A stretch of DNA of 64,000 nt from Uloborus plumipes (GCA_038373865.1 JAXGGA010005815.1:1-64000), one strand, 5' to 3'; counted from the first letter of the stretch, positions 41,431-53,828 are shown. Numbers and translations are program-made. Notes: generated by a model from the letters alone, not told the origin.

Positions 41431-44397
41431 GAGGCGCCATTGACACTGTCATTTGGTTAAAATGTCAGGAAACTCAACGTATTATAGCTTTGAGTTCTTT
41501 TTGTGCCCCGACAATTTAACTATACACCGTAACAACGATGTTCCTTCCACCAATTACGTTATTTCCGAAAGCCCCCTAGTATCATCCGAGTGGAAGACTT
41601 GAACCATTTGTTACGCATCGCATTTCAACTCAAGAATTGTCGAATTTTAAAGGGAAAAGGAGCAATTCTAAGATATATATTTCTTCAACCAGAGAAATCT
41701 TTCCAAAGTAAGTTATGTATTTTTTATTAATTACTCATTTACTGTATTGTCTGCAGCAGAGAGTCCCAAAGTGTGGTCCGCGGACCCCATATCCGCGAGC
41801 TTATTCCAGGAGCTCCGCGGAGCAATAATGCTAAAACGTGAAAGAGAGTTGAAATTGAAGGGCGAGTAGCAGGCTCACCAGTTCAAGTTTACGGTGAGGG
41901 GGGGGAGGGGGGTTGGCAAGGGGAACATACTCAGTATACATAATAAGAAAATAAGAAACAAAATACCTTTGCAAATCTTTGCACACAAATCGTTTCGAAA
42001 ACTCGGGGGGGGGGGGGGATAGACGCCTTCCCTCTGGCGTCTGGCTACCCAAATTACAGATCTTTTTCGTACGGCACGATGAAATTTTTGAAGCCAAAAT
42101 GAGATCAATGTCCGTCCCCCCCAATAATAAGACTTCGGTGACGCCTATGATGCAGTACAAGAAAGTTTTCAAATTCCCCAATTTAGGGATTCGCACAGCT
42201 TTTAGACAAAGTTGAGGGCCAGCTCATCTGGGCCCACATGACAGCTCCGCTTTTAGCCAATCGCAATGGCTGGATTAAGAAGAGCAGTGAGTGATGACAC
42301 CCCATTGTAACAACCGACCAGAGGGCACTTCTCCTGGCCCAAGATTTCCCTTTGTCCCTAACTAAAGCTGTGGAGAGGGATGTAGTGGGAAGTGTCTCGG
42401 TGCCTCCTCACTGTGTCCACGGTCAGAAAATTCTGGCCCCTGTGTTAGGGAGAAAACTCTTTTCATTCCGCGCTCCTTGTTTTTTTTTTTTTTTTCTCTT
42501 TTCTTTTGGTCTTTCTTTTTTCATTTTCAACACCTATTACTAACAGGCATAGAGATTTCCAGTTTCATTACCACCCCCTCACCTGTTTGTAATACAATGC
42601 ATGCATATTTTATTTATTAATTCCCGTTTGGGAACTAGAGTTTCTTATTCTCAAATTTTTTGAGACTTTATTTTTGACTTGTAGAGCATTTGAAAATTTC
42701 TTGGTATTAGTTTGAATTTAATCTCATTTGTCAGTGTTGTGCTAATATATTAACAAGTGTTGTAAGTATTGTATGAACTGTAAGAACTTTCTCATTATGT
42801 CTGGTGCGACATTTTAAATGCTTAGAGAAGTGATATTCTCAAGCTCTAAATTCTACATTTATTTAGCCAAATAATGATTACATTTATGTCTAGGACCAAG
42901 GTCGTCCAAAGAGATGCCTTCCTCCTCCCCCCAAAACATCAATGAAGTAGTCTGCCCCCCCCCCCATAGCTCTCTTTGATGATCATCCCTGAAACTTTTC
43001 TTAAATCTTATGACACGTAACATTAACCTTACTATTACAAATTCACTTAAAGCAGTAACCAGAAAAACAAAACTTATAACATTGAGCGTTCATAAAAATA
43101 ATGAGTGGATTAAAATCTACTTTATATAAAGACATCCAGCTTAAAAATGTATAAATGAATACACATATTTTTTTAATTATTATTATTTTACAAATTGCTT
43201 CATAGTTCATAGAGGGAAAACCTGGACATAAAATTTTGCAACATTTTAAAACCATATTTTGCAATATATTTTCCTGAAGTTTTATAATATATGAAATATT
43301 AAATATTGTTTAAAATCAATCTAGTTAAATTGATAATTTCTATCAAAGTTTAATAACAGTATCTAATGGTTCTGAAAAACTAGGCGTTCTACAAGATTTT
43401 TTTTTTCTAACAGGTAACATGTTACCATGACTGTCAGTCAAATCATGTATCCGAAAAGAAACTTATTACCAGTTAATCAAATATTTCTGACAGAGATAAT
43501 CAAATTAGTCAGTTATCCATGTTTTAGTTTTAATGTTATTCGAATCTGGAAATCAAGATCCTTTAAATTTGATTATATTGTAAGAAAAATTAGTGTTTTA
43601 ATATTGTTATGTACTTTATGTATTTCCTGAAAATAATTTGATTCAGCTCATTACTAGTTTGAGTACGACCATAGGTAAACGAGTGAGACCATAACTGGTC
43701 AAACCAGTGTATTCCAGTTTGTTTCAAAACATATACATACATTAAAATTGAAAGTTAATGTAAATATCATAGCTATAAAAGTGACATTTTTAAGTTCTAA
43801 CACCGTTAGGATTTGCTTTTCTATGAACAGGTATTGCAACATTTGTATCCAAATTAAAAAAAAAGAAATGTTAAGCATGCCCAGATCTAGTCATTTACCT
43901 TATGTGTTCCTTAATTTGATAGAGGCTTTCAGAAAGTCATGGTGCAGACTGTCGAAATATTTAGGAGAAGAGAGGAACAAATGTTCTTTTTCTTTTTGAG
44001 TGTAGTCCCGTAATATTTGAGGAGGTGCGCCGCCTTGAGGCGTGTCAATTTTGATGTAATGAATATTTTCACTGTCCGAAAATGGCAAAATTATGAGAGC
44101 ATGCTTGTGAAACATTAGTGATGCATAGAAAGTCGGTCGTCTGTGCAAAATATTGTTATTATTATTATATTGATCACTTAAGGTTTTTGTAACATTTAAA
44201 ACATAAAGCCGATGTATCAAGTCAAATGAGATAATTTTGCAATGCAAATTTGTATTAATAGAATTAAATATTATTTTATGTCGATCAACAGTAGTTTACT
44301 AACTGTTGTTTCTTTCATTTTATCTGCGTAAGCTTCACTGGGGAAACACAATTGCGGGCCCACCCACTAAATAAGGGCAAGAGCCGCCACTGATCTC
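41431..44397. other. No gene resolved; hAT-like debris
   Basis: At 41758 CAGAGAGTCCCAAAGTGTGG, then TCCGCGGACC, is a typical hAT-type terminus, but I did not find its partner. G or C runs occur at 41897, 42005 and 42957. No coding frame is supported. Confidence 0.4.
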
Positions 44398-44633
44398 AGC
44401 TTTTGTTGGATGTGCGAAGCTAACATTAAGTACTTAGCAATATTGTAGTTCAGACAATTTGTAAGCCAGCCTCCTGACACTTAATCGTCATAATATCATA
44501 ATATTTATCAGTTTAAGGGTTTTAGTTTTTATCAATATTTTTGAAATCGACATGTTTCCTCAATTTTGGATTTTGTTCAAAAAGTCTTTGCGTGCCACAG
44601 TGTGGCACGCATGCCGCGGGTTGGCCACCCCTG
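44398..44633 (-). mobile_element. Terminal fragment of the hAT-like element of 47486-49899
   Basis: In reverse complement it begins CAGGGGTGGCCAACCCGCGG and follows the first 250 bp of the 47486 element (GTGCCACAC, then 'GACTTTTTGAAC', 'CAATATTTTTGATAAAAACT', 'AAGTGTCAGGAGGCTGGCTT'). It is truncated internally and sits inverted relative to the full copy 3 kb away. Confidence 0.75.
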
Positions 44634-44948
44634 CTGTACATACAAAAAAGGGCTATTTTTCGTTCCCAATGAGGATTAGTCTTGCAAATAATGATTGATT
44701 TAAGTAATATACGAAATAAGTTTCATGCGAAAACTGTTACTGACCCTCAGTGCAGGGAGTTAAGGGGCCTCAAACATGACTCTTTTTCACCATCTTCGGT
44801 GCAGTTAGGCCGCCCCTGACAGGATCCCCCGATGGTCAGCTATAAAATTTAAAATATATTTCAATTTGGACATTAAATACGATGTAATTGTGAATAATCT
44901 TTAAATTAGTTTTAAAAAACTAAAAATATGCTTTTAGATGCACTTATA

Positions 44949-46166
44949 CACTGAAGTGACAAAAGTCATGGGATACCTCTTAATATCGTGTCGGCCCTCC
45001 TTTTGCCCGGCGAAGTGCAACAACTCGACGTGGCATGGACTCAACAAGTCGTTGGAAGTCTTCTGCAGGAATATTGAGCCATGCTGTCTCGATAGACGTC
45101 CATAATTGTGAAAGCGTTGATGGGGCAGGATTTTGGGCACGAACAGACCTCTCGATGGTGTCCCATAAATGCTCAATGGGATTCATGTCGGGCGATCTAG
45201 GTGGCCAAATCATTCGTTGGAATTGTCCAGAATTTTCTTCAAACCAATTGCGAACAGTTGTGGCCCGGTGACATGGCGCATTGTCATCCATAAAAATCCC
45301 ATCGTTGTTTGGGTACATGAAGTCCATGAATGGCTGCAAGTGATCTCCAAGTAGCTGCACATAAGCATTTCCAGTCAATGTTCGGTCCAGTCGCACTAGA
45401 GGACCAAGTCCATGCCATGAAAAAACAGCCCACACCATTACGGAGCCACCACCAGCTTGAACAGTGCCTTGCTGACAGTTTGGGTCCATGGCTTCGTGGG
45501 GTCTGCGCCACACTCGAACCCTACCATCGGCTCTTACCAGCTGAAATCGTGACTCATCGGACCAGGCCACGGTTTTCCATTCATCTAGGGACCAACCGAT
45601 ATGCTCACGTGCCCACGAGAGTCGCTGCAAGCGATGTCGTTCTGTCAGTAAAGGCACTCGAGTCGGTCTTCTGCTGGAATAGCCCAAGAAATCCAAATTT
45701 CTCCGCACAGTTCTAGCAGACACGTCCATTGTACGTCCCACATTGATTTCTACGGTGATTTGACGCAGTGTTGCTTGTCTGTTAGAATTTACGACTCTTT
45801 GCAGACGTCGCCGGTCTCGATCTTTAAGTGCAGGCGGTCGACCACTGCGCTGTCCATGGTGGGATGTTATGCCTGAAATTTCATACTCTCGGCACACTCT
45901 TGACACAGTGGATCTGGGAATGTTGAATTCTCTAACGATTTCCGAAATGGCATGACCCATGCGTCTAGCTCCAACTAACATTCCGCGTTCAAAGTCTGTT
46001 AATTCACGTCGTGCGGTCATCATCACGTTAAAACCTCTTCACATGAATAACTTGAACAGAAATGAAAGCTCTGTAAAAGCACTGCGCATTTATACCTGTT
46101 CTATGCGATGCTACTGCCATCTGAAAATTTGCATATTGCTATCCCATGACTTTTGTCACTTCAGTG
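44949..46166 (-). mobile_element. Complete Tc1/mariner-type transposon
   Basis: Perfect 27-bp TIRs: each end starts CACTGAAGTGACAAAAGTCA and continues TGGGATA, then the sequences diverge. TA flanks both sides (44947-44948 and 46167-46168). The single gene inside has no stop or frameshift. Intact ends plus an intact transposase make it a candidate for a young, possibly still mobile element. Confidence 0.95.
44980..46026 (-). CDS. Tc1/mariner-type transposase, intact, D,D36E spacing
   Basis: 348 residues, close to the usual 340-350 of the family; it excises and inserts the element at TA sites. Residues 8-110 form the paired helix-turn-helix region (ISEIVREFNIPRSTVSRVCR, then GRPPALKDRDRRRL, the GRPR-like linker). 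The DDE domain has Asp157 in AWSDESRF, GGGSVMVWAVFSWHG near 192-206, Asp248 in FMDDNAPCHRA, and Glu285 in SPDMNPIEHLWD. I count 36 residues between the second Asp and Glu, unlike the 34 of classical Tc1. It ends VESMPRRVVALRRAKGGPTR Y. The three consecutive Met codons at the start make the exact initiation codon uncertain. The stop lies 31 bp inside the TIR-proximal end. Confidence 0.95.
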   Translation of the reverse strand: MMMTARRELTDFERGMLVGARRMGHAISEIVREFNIPRSTVSRVCREYEISGITSHHGQRSGRPPALKDRDRRRLQRVVNSNRQATLRQITVEINVGRTMDVSARTVRRNLDFLGYSSRRPTRVPLLTERHRLQRLSWAREHIGWSLDEWKTVAWSDESRFQLVRADGRVRVWRRPHEAMDPNCQQGTVQAGGGSVMVWAVFSWHGLGPLVRLDRTLTGNAYVQLLGDHLQPFMDFMYPNNDGIFMDDNAPCHRATTVRNWFEENSGQFQRMIWPPRSPDMNPIEHLWDTIERSVRAQNPAPSTLSQLWTSIETAWLNIPAEDFQRLVESMPRRVVALRRAKGGPTRY

Positions 46167-46168
46167 TA

Positions 46169-46990
46169 ATGCTTCAACATATAATATATTTGGCCTTTAG
46201 TATTAATAATAGTATACTAAATATATTACTTTTATATTTGCAAAGGAAGTGAATTTTATCTTTTATTCAAAGTTACATACATACTGACAAACCCACAAGT
46301 GAAACTAATAAAAGCGTATTAAAAATACTTTGGTTGAAGCTCAACGCACTGAGATGATCAAATTTTAGAAAAGGTCAATTTTAGAAAAACACTTATTAGT
46401 CGGCATAAGCAGACTTACGGGGGTGCGCCGCACCTTCAATATTTTTGGTTGGGTTTTGAAAATAATAAAATTAAGTATAATTTGCCAAGAAATGCAGTTG
46501 GAATAGAACATTATTATTCAGTGCTGTATTAAAGAATGAGTGTATACTCCGTAATTGGGTATTTATTGGTACATCATTACAATTTCTTCTACTTTGAAAC
46601 TACCATGGCGAATTAAAAAAAAAAAAAAAACGTGACTATTGTAATAACTTTATCAGTAAAATCTGCCCTGAAATCAGCTGAAAACCAGCATTTTTAAGGT
46701 AAATTTTCAAAATTTTCCATAGAAGTACCCCCCCCCCCGGACTTCTTATTGTAGTGGCGCAACCAGAGGGGGCCCACAATGATCGTGCTCCCTTCCTCCC
46801 ACCCTTTCTCCAGAATGCTGAGTTGATATTTTTTTTAAAATATTCTTTATTATTGAAGAGAAGGAAAGAACGCGTCTTGGGAAAAGGCACCAAAATACCC
46901 AATGTTGAGAAAATATCTTAATTTCTTTCAAAAATGAAAAAATCTCGACACTTAAATTTTTCAACAGCTTCAGATTGTTAGACAGCTAAT
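46169..46990. other. No gene seen
   Basis: AT-rich. A C-run patch near 46730 followed by TAGTGGCGCAACCAGAGG resembles hAT-end debris. Nothing coding. Confidence 0.4.
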
Positions 46991-47079
46991 TATGTGCCAC
47001 CCCCCCTCTCTCGCCCTATCCTCTTGTTTTTAATTTCATTTCTGCCTGATTTTTTTTTCTTTTTTTTTCTATTTCGTCT

Positions 47080-47477
47080 GAAAATAAAAAAGTCTTCAAA
47101 ATGTTATTTCTCGGAAGTCCTCTACCCCGCCAAAGTTATTACGGAGCATCACAAATTTCGTCACCTGGGCTTCAATTTAGCAAAATTTCCATTGAAAATC
47201 CTCCAAATACCAAACACCTTAAAAGATCGAAAATTGCTTAAAATTTCGTTTTTGAAGCTTCAATTTTGGAAAATTTTCGGATAAGGGCAACCCCAACCAC
47301 CCTTTATCCATCATTAAAAATCGTTAAAATTTTACTTTTCTAAATTACAGTTTCGAAAAGTCTAAAGGGAGAACCTTTTGGCACAGCAGGCTTTGAAATC
47401 CTAAGAATTGACATGCTTAGGACTTCAAGTCTTCTTGCCGCCAATGGAAGATTGAAGACAGTAGCCTTAAATCTTCC
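47080..47477. repeat. Degenerate repeat, left of the hAT-like insertion
   Basis: Units built on 'GTTTTTGAAGCTTCAATTTTGGAAAATTTTC' type sequence (split here to key words: AGCTTCAATTTT, GGAAAATTTTC, CAACCCCAACCACCCTTTATC) recur at roughly 100-bp intervals. The same pattern resumes at 49908 after the hAT-like element. Strongly diverged; the unit is not exactly defined. Confidence 0.45.
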
Positions 47478-47485
47478 TTCTAATA

Positions 47486-49899
47486 CAGTGGTGGCCAACC
47501 CCGCGGCACGCGTGCCACAGTGTGGACGGCGAGCCAGTAAGAGTGGCACGCGAAGACTTTTGAAAAAAAATCCAAAATTGAGGAAAAAATGTTGATCTCA
47601 AAAATATTGATAAAAACTAAAACCTTAAACTGATAAATGTAATGATATTGTGACAATTAAGTGTCAGGAGGCTGGCTTAAAAATTGTCTGAACTACAATA
47701 TTGCAAAGTACTTAGCGTTAGCTTCGGACATCCAACGGAAGCTGTGACACTACAGAAAATGCTTTGTAAAGCATATTTGTTCTTGACACGAATGAAGCTT
47801 TCTATGCTGCAGAATGGATTCTTGAACTACAATAGTTTCAGCTATGGGTGATGACAGTAGCATACACAGACAAATTGTTTCAGGGGGGGCAGCCACCTTA
47901 TAAAATGCAGCTAAGGGTTTCGAATGGCTAATGTTCCGAATTTGTGATATCAATGCTAATTTAATTTTATACAAATAAATCATTATTATATTTTTAATTT
48001 TTATAATTGCTATAAAAAATAAAAGCCTTTTGATGAAAACAGAAAATGATAAAAATAAAGTCAGAAAATGTTTCTTCGTGACTTCTTGAACCACATGTTT
48101 GCAAAATTTTGAAAAATTTGTGCTTTAATATCATTAATTTTGCGATTATTTTTACTATTGTTGCTAATACTGCATTTCAATCATTTTTGTTTAAATATGA
48201 TTAAAAGAGTTTGATGAATGAACAAGCATTAATCGGTGTTTCTGAAACATATTCGCAATAAAAATAAACAAAATTGAATTGTGAAAAATTGTCATAAACG
48301 TGACATGCAGTAAAACAGATGAGTCAAAATTAAAAAAGGAAATTCATTTTTCTTATTTTCTTCTGTCTTAAATAGTTGATCTGAAAACTTTTCAAACGTT
48401 GCAACTTTGAAAAGGAAAAAAAGAAAAAATATATTAAAGCTCAAATGCAAAAAATTCGTTCTCAAAATTTCGGAGGGGGCTGCAGCCCTACCGGCCCACC
48501 CCTTAATACGCCACTGGGTGATGAAATTGAAAAAAAAAAAAGAAAAACCCTTAAATTGTTTTTGTTACATTACTTGAAAATAATTTGGAAAAAAACTTCA
48601 AAAGTTTCATCCAATTATCTATCACAAGTTCCTTGCCAAGGAACGAGACTTTTTCTCTGTTGGTGACCCTGTAGAATTAACTGTATTAACAAACTACGAA
48701 TTAGAGCTCTGAATGTTTTGTGAACTTTTCCCAGGAGAAAGAGGAGAGTATGGCAAGTTACTCCTTCATTAAAATGTGCAATAGCTATTCAAAGGAAAAA
48801 TAGTCATAAGATTTTAGAATTTTAGGGAGTGTGTTTTCAAAATATTTGGAAGGAAAGCAATGAGGACTTGCTACTTAGAAATGGAGAATAGCGAGCTAAT
48901 TTATCTATGCCATCTCTTAATAGCCTGCGTTTAAGTAATTTAAGATTGTACAACAAAAAATCCTAAACCAGTAGAGGCCATCTACATTCTTTTATGATGA
49001 AACTTCAGTTTCTTTCTCTCTATTTTGGAGAAAAAAGGATAAAACATTAAAAGTTAATAATGAAAGTATCAACCGAAATTTAATAATTTTCCAATGGTAT
49101 ATGGAGAAAATTTTACACCGATTTTAAACATTCATTCAGTGTTAGGTTTGATGATTTTCAGGATCATAAAAAAAATGCTGATTTTTTCAAATTCTTTGTT
49201 TATTTTTCTGCAAGACACTACTTGTTACCCTTCTGAAATCTAAATAGGAATTACTGACCTATTGCATTGGTCATCAAGTATAAGAGCTTACTTCAACAGA
49301 AAGTCATCCACGTTGTATTGAAATTTGGAAATTTGTAACAACATTTTTTTTCCTTCACATTTACGCACTTTAGCCGTCTGATGTTGTTGTAAATTCGGCT
49401 AAAAATAAGCTTCTAAACAAATATTTTTTGTTATGAATGCAGAAAAATCGAAATACCGTTGAATATTAATTGATTGCACTTAAAACAGTTAAATTTCTTA
49501 GGATTCTCAAGAACTAATCCTAAAATTAAAGACTTGGTAGAAAAGATGCAGACTTATAAACCACATTAAATACAGACTGTTTAATTTTTAGAATAGAATG
49601 TTTGATGTTATTTGTTTCTATTTTAAGCATAAGCCAACTGACAGAATATATAAAAATGTTTACTAACGATAACTCTTAAGTTCGGACTTGTTTTATCTTT
49701 ATTATCATTTAGATTTAAATTACTCAGATTTACTAGAAAAAATGTTTCATTTGAGTAAGAATTACATAATCAGCCAGCATAAAGTCTATTTTTAACTTAA
49801 AAAAAAAAAAAAAAAAATTGTTGAAAAAATACATTGTGGCATGCTGAGTTTTTTCTCTCCAGATAGTGGCACTATCCCTAAAAAGGTTGGCCTCCCCTG
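47486..49899 (+). mobile_element. 2.4-kb hAT-like element
   Basis: The left terminus is CAGTGGTGGCCAACCCCGCG; the right terminus in reverse complement is CAGGGGAGGCCAACC. The exact 8-bp TSD TTCTAATA flanks it (47478-47485 and 49900-49907). Inside, short frames such as that near 47750 show no BED, hATC or catalytic motif, so the copy is non-autonomous. The fragment at 44398-44633 is the same family. Confidence 0.85.
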
Positions 49900-49907
49900 T
49901 TCTAATA

Positions 49908-50930
49908 CCATGGAATATTGCACCTAAGAACTTAGTTCTTAGAACTTCAATTTCGAAAATTTTCAGGGTAGAGCCCCATAACCCCCTCCAATAACCGCAT
50001 AAAAAATTATCTCACATTGCGTTTCTGGAACTTAAACTATGAAAAATTGAAGAGCTGGTAGCTGGTATATAAGAGGGGTGGGGAGTTTTTTTATCTGTTT
50101 TCAAAAAATCCATCGGGACAATCCTACAATCAAGTTCATAAGACTTGAATTTCTAAAAATATAATCGGAGCCCCTCGTACCTTTCTTCGCCCTCATCTTC
50201 GTCTTGCTACTAACAACATTAAAATATTATTTAAGGTTTTTTCCATAGTTTCAAATGTTAAGAAGTGCCGAATCCCTATTGTTACTGGATATGGCCTACT
50301 TCGCGTTTTCAGGACGTACATTTTGAAAAAAATTTGGGCAAGCTTTTCAATATCCCTTTTTCTAATATCATTCAAGACGTCTATGATACTAAAATTTATG
50401 TTTTTAGAACGACAATTGGATGAGACGTATAGCACACCGTTCTCTCTTTCAATTATACGAGCTGACATTTCCGTATGAAATCTGAAAAAGAAAAAACTAA
50501 TGTTTGAAAAAATTTAAGGCGGGAGAGACTTAAAACATTTCCTCCTAATATTACTGAATATTGCTGTAAAACTTCGTTTTTTAGGACTTGTATTTCGAGA
50601 TGTTTCCTGGAGAGATAACCAGAAGGCCTCTCTCGTCACATCATCAAAGTTTGTCTACGGTTGCGTTTTTGGAATTTCAACTTCGAAAAGTTGTGGGGAA
50701 GATGATCGATTTTGCTCTATTTTTCAAGAAATTGATCGGGGACAGTCCTTAAGATAAACCCTATCCCTTAAATGAGCGTCAACAAATATCGCCTATAATC
50801 GCGTTGTGGAAGTTCCTGTGAACTTTTCTTTCCCATCACAGCACCAGAGGCAGTCTAAAACTGCAGGATTACAATATCAAAAATTTTCCTGGGGATAATC
50901 TCCCAAACCTGCCTATCAAATGAAGAAAAA
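49908..50930. repeat. Degenerate repeat, right of the hAT-like insertion
   Basis: Continues the 47080-47477 pattern: AGAACTTCAATTTCGAAAAT near 49944, GCGTTTCTGGAACTTAAACT near 50019, AGGACTTGTATTTCGAGATG near 50584, TTGCGTTTTTGGAATTTCAA near 50662, then AATATCAAAAATTTTCCTGG near 50873. The 91-residue minus-strand frame at 50193-50468 lies within it and has no recognisable domain. Confidence 0.45.
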
Positions 50931-51413
50931 ACTAAAAGCATGATTCGCCAACGTGGGCCCAGCCCGAAAAAAACTCACCGAGATTTTTCGGGTGGGCCCA
51001 CTTGAAATGACACCCTATGTTGGTGAAGTGGTTTTTTTTTTTCACAATTTACTGCACATTGAAAACATTTACTTCAGAAACAAACTAAACATTAAATATT
51101 TTGATCAATATCAAGTCTAGAAACTGGTACTGATCAGTTTAGTTATAACGTCGAGTTTATTATGATATTTAGTGTTGGTCAATACGTGGTCCAGAAAACG
51201 GCATCTTCCTTTCTGAGCAAGCTTATTAAGTATTAGAAATACAACTATGCATCTGAATTTGAGTTATTTATTTGAATATTTATAGGATCAAACTAAACAT
51301 AACAGGAACTATTTAAATCCATAAATTCAATTCAATATCAATTTAAAATGTTTTGTCATATTAATTTAAAAAAATCAATATAGCATTGCTTTTTCCAAAT
51401 AAAAAATTCTTTA
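50931..51413. other. No gene seen
   Basis: AT-rich, with an inverted pair near 50953 and 50984 (CGTGGGCCCAGCCCGAAAAA against TTTTTCGGGTGGGCCCAC) forming a small hairpin. No coding frame. Confidence 0.4.
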
Positions 51414-51420
51414 GGGGGTC

Positions 51421-52393
51421 CAGTGATCCCAATGGCTTCAGAGTGTTTGGGAGCACATTTGGGAGCAGAAAAATTGATATTTTGGAGCAGTCAAACGTAC
51501 TTTTGGAGCAGTTCCATAAATATCAATTAAAGATCGAATTCAAAGCGAGTACAATATAAATCAATAACTGTACAAAGTATTAGCAATTTTTAACTAATGC
51601 TGGGAAGAATTTCACTGGAAATTGCTTCAAATTTTTGCTTGAATATACATGTAATTATACAAAGTATTCAAAACTCATTCTCTTGAAATTCAATTCTAAG
51701 CACAAACTTTTTTCTAGCTTTACAAACTTTTTAACATCATAAATGTTGAGGTCAAAAAAAGAACTTATTTAGAGTTAAAATATGCAGTTAATTTAAAAAA
51801 AGCTAAAAGTTTTGTGTTAACCATCCTTTTTCTAAGTTCATACCATTGTTTATAAATATGTCACTCAAAAATAAATAAATAAATAAAACTAAAACTACAC
51901 AAGAGTTTCATTAAATAGATGTTAAGAATGACAACTCCATCAAAAATATCTTTCAGCTGAAGAAATTGAAACAAATGGCTAGTTTTCAAACTTTACCGAG
52001 GTTTCCACAGACCTAAGTTTAAAAAAAAATAAAACTTTCAGTTTGGATGAAAAATAATACAAAAAAATATGAGTTAAAGCTTTGCAGACCACTGAGAAAT
52101 TATCTGCAAGCTAAAGTTTCAATTGCTGTAAAGGATGCAAAAAGATTGCATGCACACATCCTGACGCTATTTTCCGACGATTTCAAGAATTTAAAACATC
52201 GAGGCTAAAATAGAAATAAAAATATCGACATTTAAACCAAATATTTTAGTAATTAATCCGTGTCAAAAAGGCAATGTTTGCAACGAAAGCGTTTTGGCGC
52301 AAAATAAGCAAAAAAATACGTTTTGGAGCACTTTGGAGCAGGTGGTATTTGGCGGCGCACATCGGCGCAATTGGAGCAGCTTTGGGATCACTG
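51421..52393. mobile_element. 973-bp hAT-like non-autonomous element
   Basis: The termini CAGTGATCCCAA (left) and TTGGGATCACTG (right) are inverted repeats. GGGGGTC flanks both ends (51414-51420, 52394-52400), a 7-bp match with an uncertain eighth base in a G run. The motif TTTGGAGCA recurs inside both ends (51441-51505 and 52320-52380). Confidence 0.75.
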
Positions 52394-52400
52394 GGGGGTC

Positions 52401-53235
52401 ACAGTGACCTCTCTTCATGGTTACTGACTCTTTAAAAATTTTACGTAGCAAGCAGTAGTTTGGTATACAATGTTTGAATAGAGAATGATATTAAAATGAC
52501 TTCCCTGAAATGAAAAATGAAAACCCTGATATTTGATTAAAAACAAAGGCGGGCTAGGTTTTTTCAAACTCTGCTTAAAACTGTTTTCTGGTTGCGCCAC
52601 TGACTTGTTGTCCAGGAAATCACCCCCCCCCCCCCCCCGATTTCTGCTACTGTTGCACCCCCAGAATTTGCGGTCCAAGTCCGCCTGTGTTAGTCGGTTC
52701 AAACTTCACAGGTCCCCAAAAATTTTTTTGGGAAAAAGAAAAATACATGTCTTCTGAAATCTTGATTTCAATTGATTCTTGATTGAAGTTTTTAGTAGAT
52801 TTGACCGGTTGTAGCTCATACGGTTGTTTTTGCAATTATCGATTGAACACTTGGGTGTCATTTTAATTCTAAGTGTGTCCGATGTTTCAAAGCTTGTAGC
52901 TCGATGAAAAGTTTGACTATGTTGATGAAAAAAAGTGTCATTTTGTAGGATTTAGTCTTTTCTTTTCAAATATGTACTTATTTTGAGTGTGGGTCTTACA
53001 GAAACTTAAGAAATTGGTTTTCTTCTCAGAATTTGGTTTTTTGACCCCTTATATCTACCATAATTCGGTTACTATTAAGAATAGAACACGATTAATGGGT
53101 GGTTTTGTGTCCCACCTGGGCTATTCTATCCCCCCCCCCCCTTCTATCATATGGCAGATTCGGTCAAATTTACCCTGTATATATATATACATATGTTCTC
53201 CCCCCACACATATATACATAAATACAATAAAACAA
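52401..53235. other. Downstream flank of the NEPRO-like gene
   Basis: C-run patches at 52623 and 53131. The short frames here have no domain. TA-rich microsatellite at 53180-53195. Confidence 0.4.
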
Positions 53236-53240
53236 GAAAT

Positions 53241-53246
53241 TTTATT
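53241..53246 (-). terminator. Polyadenylation signal of the NEPRO-like gene
   Basis: TTTATT on the plus strand, AATAAA on the minus strand, about 43 nt downstream of the stop. A second AATAAA overlaps the stop codon region (53288-53293) and is too close to be the main signal. Confidence 0.5.
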
Positions 53247-53288
53247 TTCTTAAAGAATGGCAGATGCATTATTGTTCACAAATAACAT

Positions 53289-53828
53289 TTATTGTTTATT
53301 AAACATTCTAATTAAAACTTTTGATGCATAATAAATTAACTTTCTTGTAAGCTCTAGATCACCACTCTTTTTCAGTTCTTTTACAGCAGCATACTGTCCT
53401 TCGTAATATTTACTTAATTTCTCTAATTTTTCTAATTCGGAAGCATCAGTCATATGTTGGCACATTTCTTCATAAATTTTCCTTAGTTCTTTAATCTTTT
53501 TAACAGGCTTAAATTTTATCACTTTTGTTTTCTTGGAAAACTCTTCAGCCAAATGAAAATATTCTTCTTGATTTTTCACCAAGCCTAAGTGTTTTGTAAA
53601 TCGAAATCTAATATTCTGCATGATAGGTACCTTTGATTTGCCTGTAGCACAATACTCGTTGTCTTCAGATTTTCCCACACTGTCTAAAAGTTTGTTTATT
53701 TTATTGATTTTCTTCTGGGTCAACATAAAAGGATATAAATCTTCTGATGCTGCATTAATATTGTCCCAAACAGTTTGAAGTTTCTCCAATGTTTTCGCCT
53801 TGTATATTTTTCTCAATATGCTTTTTTG
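53289..53828 (-). CDS. NEPRO: NEPRO-like gene, last exon
   Basis: Acceptor TGTTACAG precedes QKSILRKIYKAKTLEKLQTV. The frame runs 179 codons to TAA at 53289-53291. The exon is Lys/Glu-rich with long predicted helices and ends IYYASKVLIRMFNKQ. The open frame extends past the acceptor into intron (to 53879), which is not coding. Confidence 0.8.
   Translation of the reverse strand, partial: QKSILRKIYKAKTLEKLQTVWDNINAASEDLYPFMLTQKKINKINKLLDSVGKSEDNEYCATGKSKVPIMQNIRFRFTKHLGLVKNQEEYFHLAEEFSKKTKVIKFKPVKKIKELRKIYEEMCQHMTDASELEKLEKLSKYYEGQYAAVKELKKSGDLELTRKLIYYASKVLIRMFNKQ

Noticed and set aside
41831..42215. Overlapping frames on both strands around G runs
   Set aside because: Pro-rich and Gly-rich tracts come from homopolymer C/G runs; no domain.
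45330..45716. 128-residue plus-strand frame
   Set aside because: Antisense shadow of the Tc1/mariner transposase at 44980-46026; it has no domain of its own.
50193..50468. 91-residue minus-strand frame
   Set aside because: Lies inside the degenerate repeat region and shows no family resemblance.
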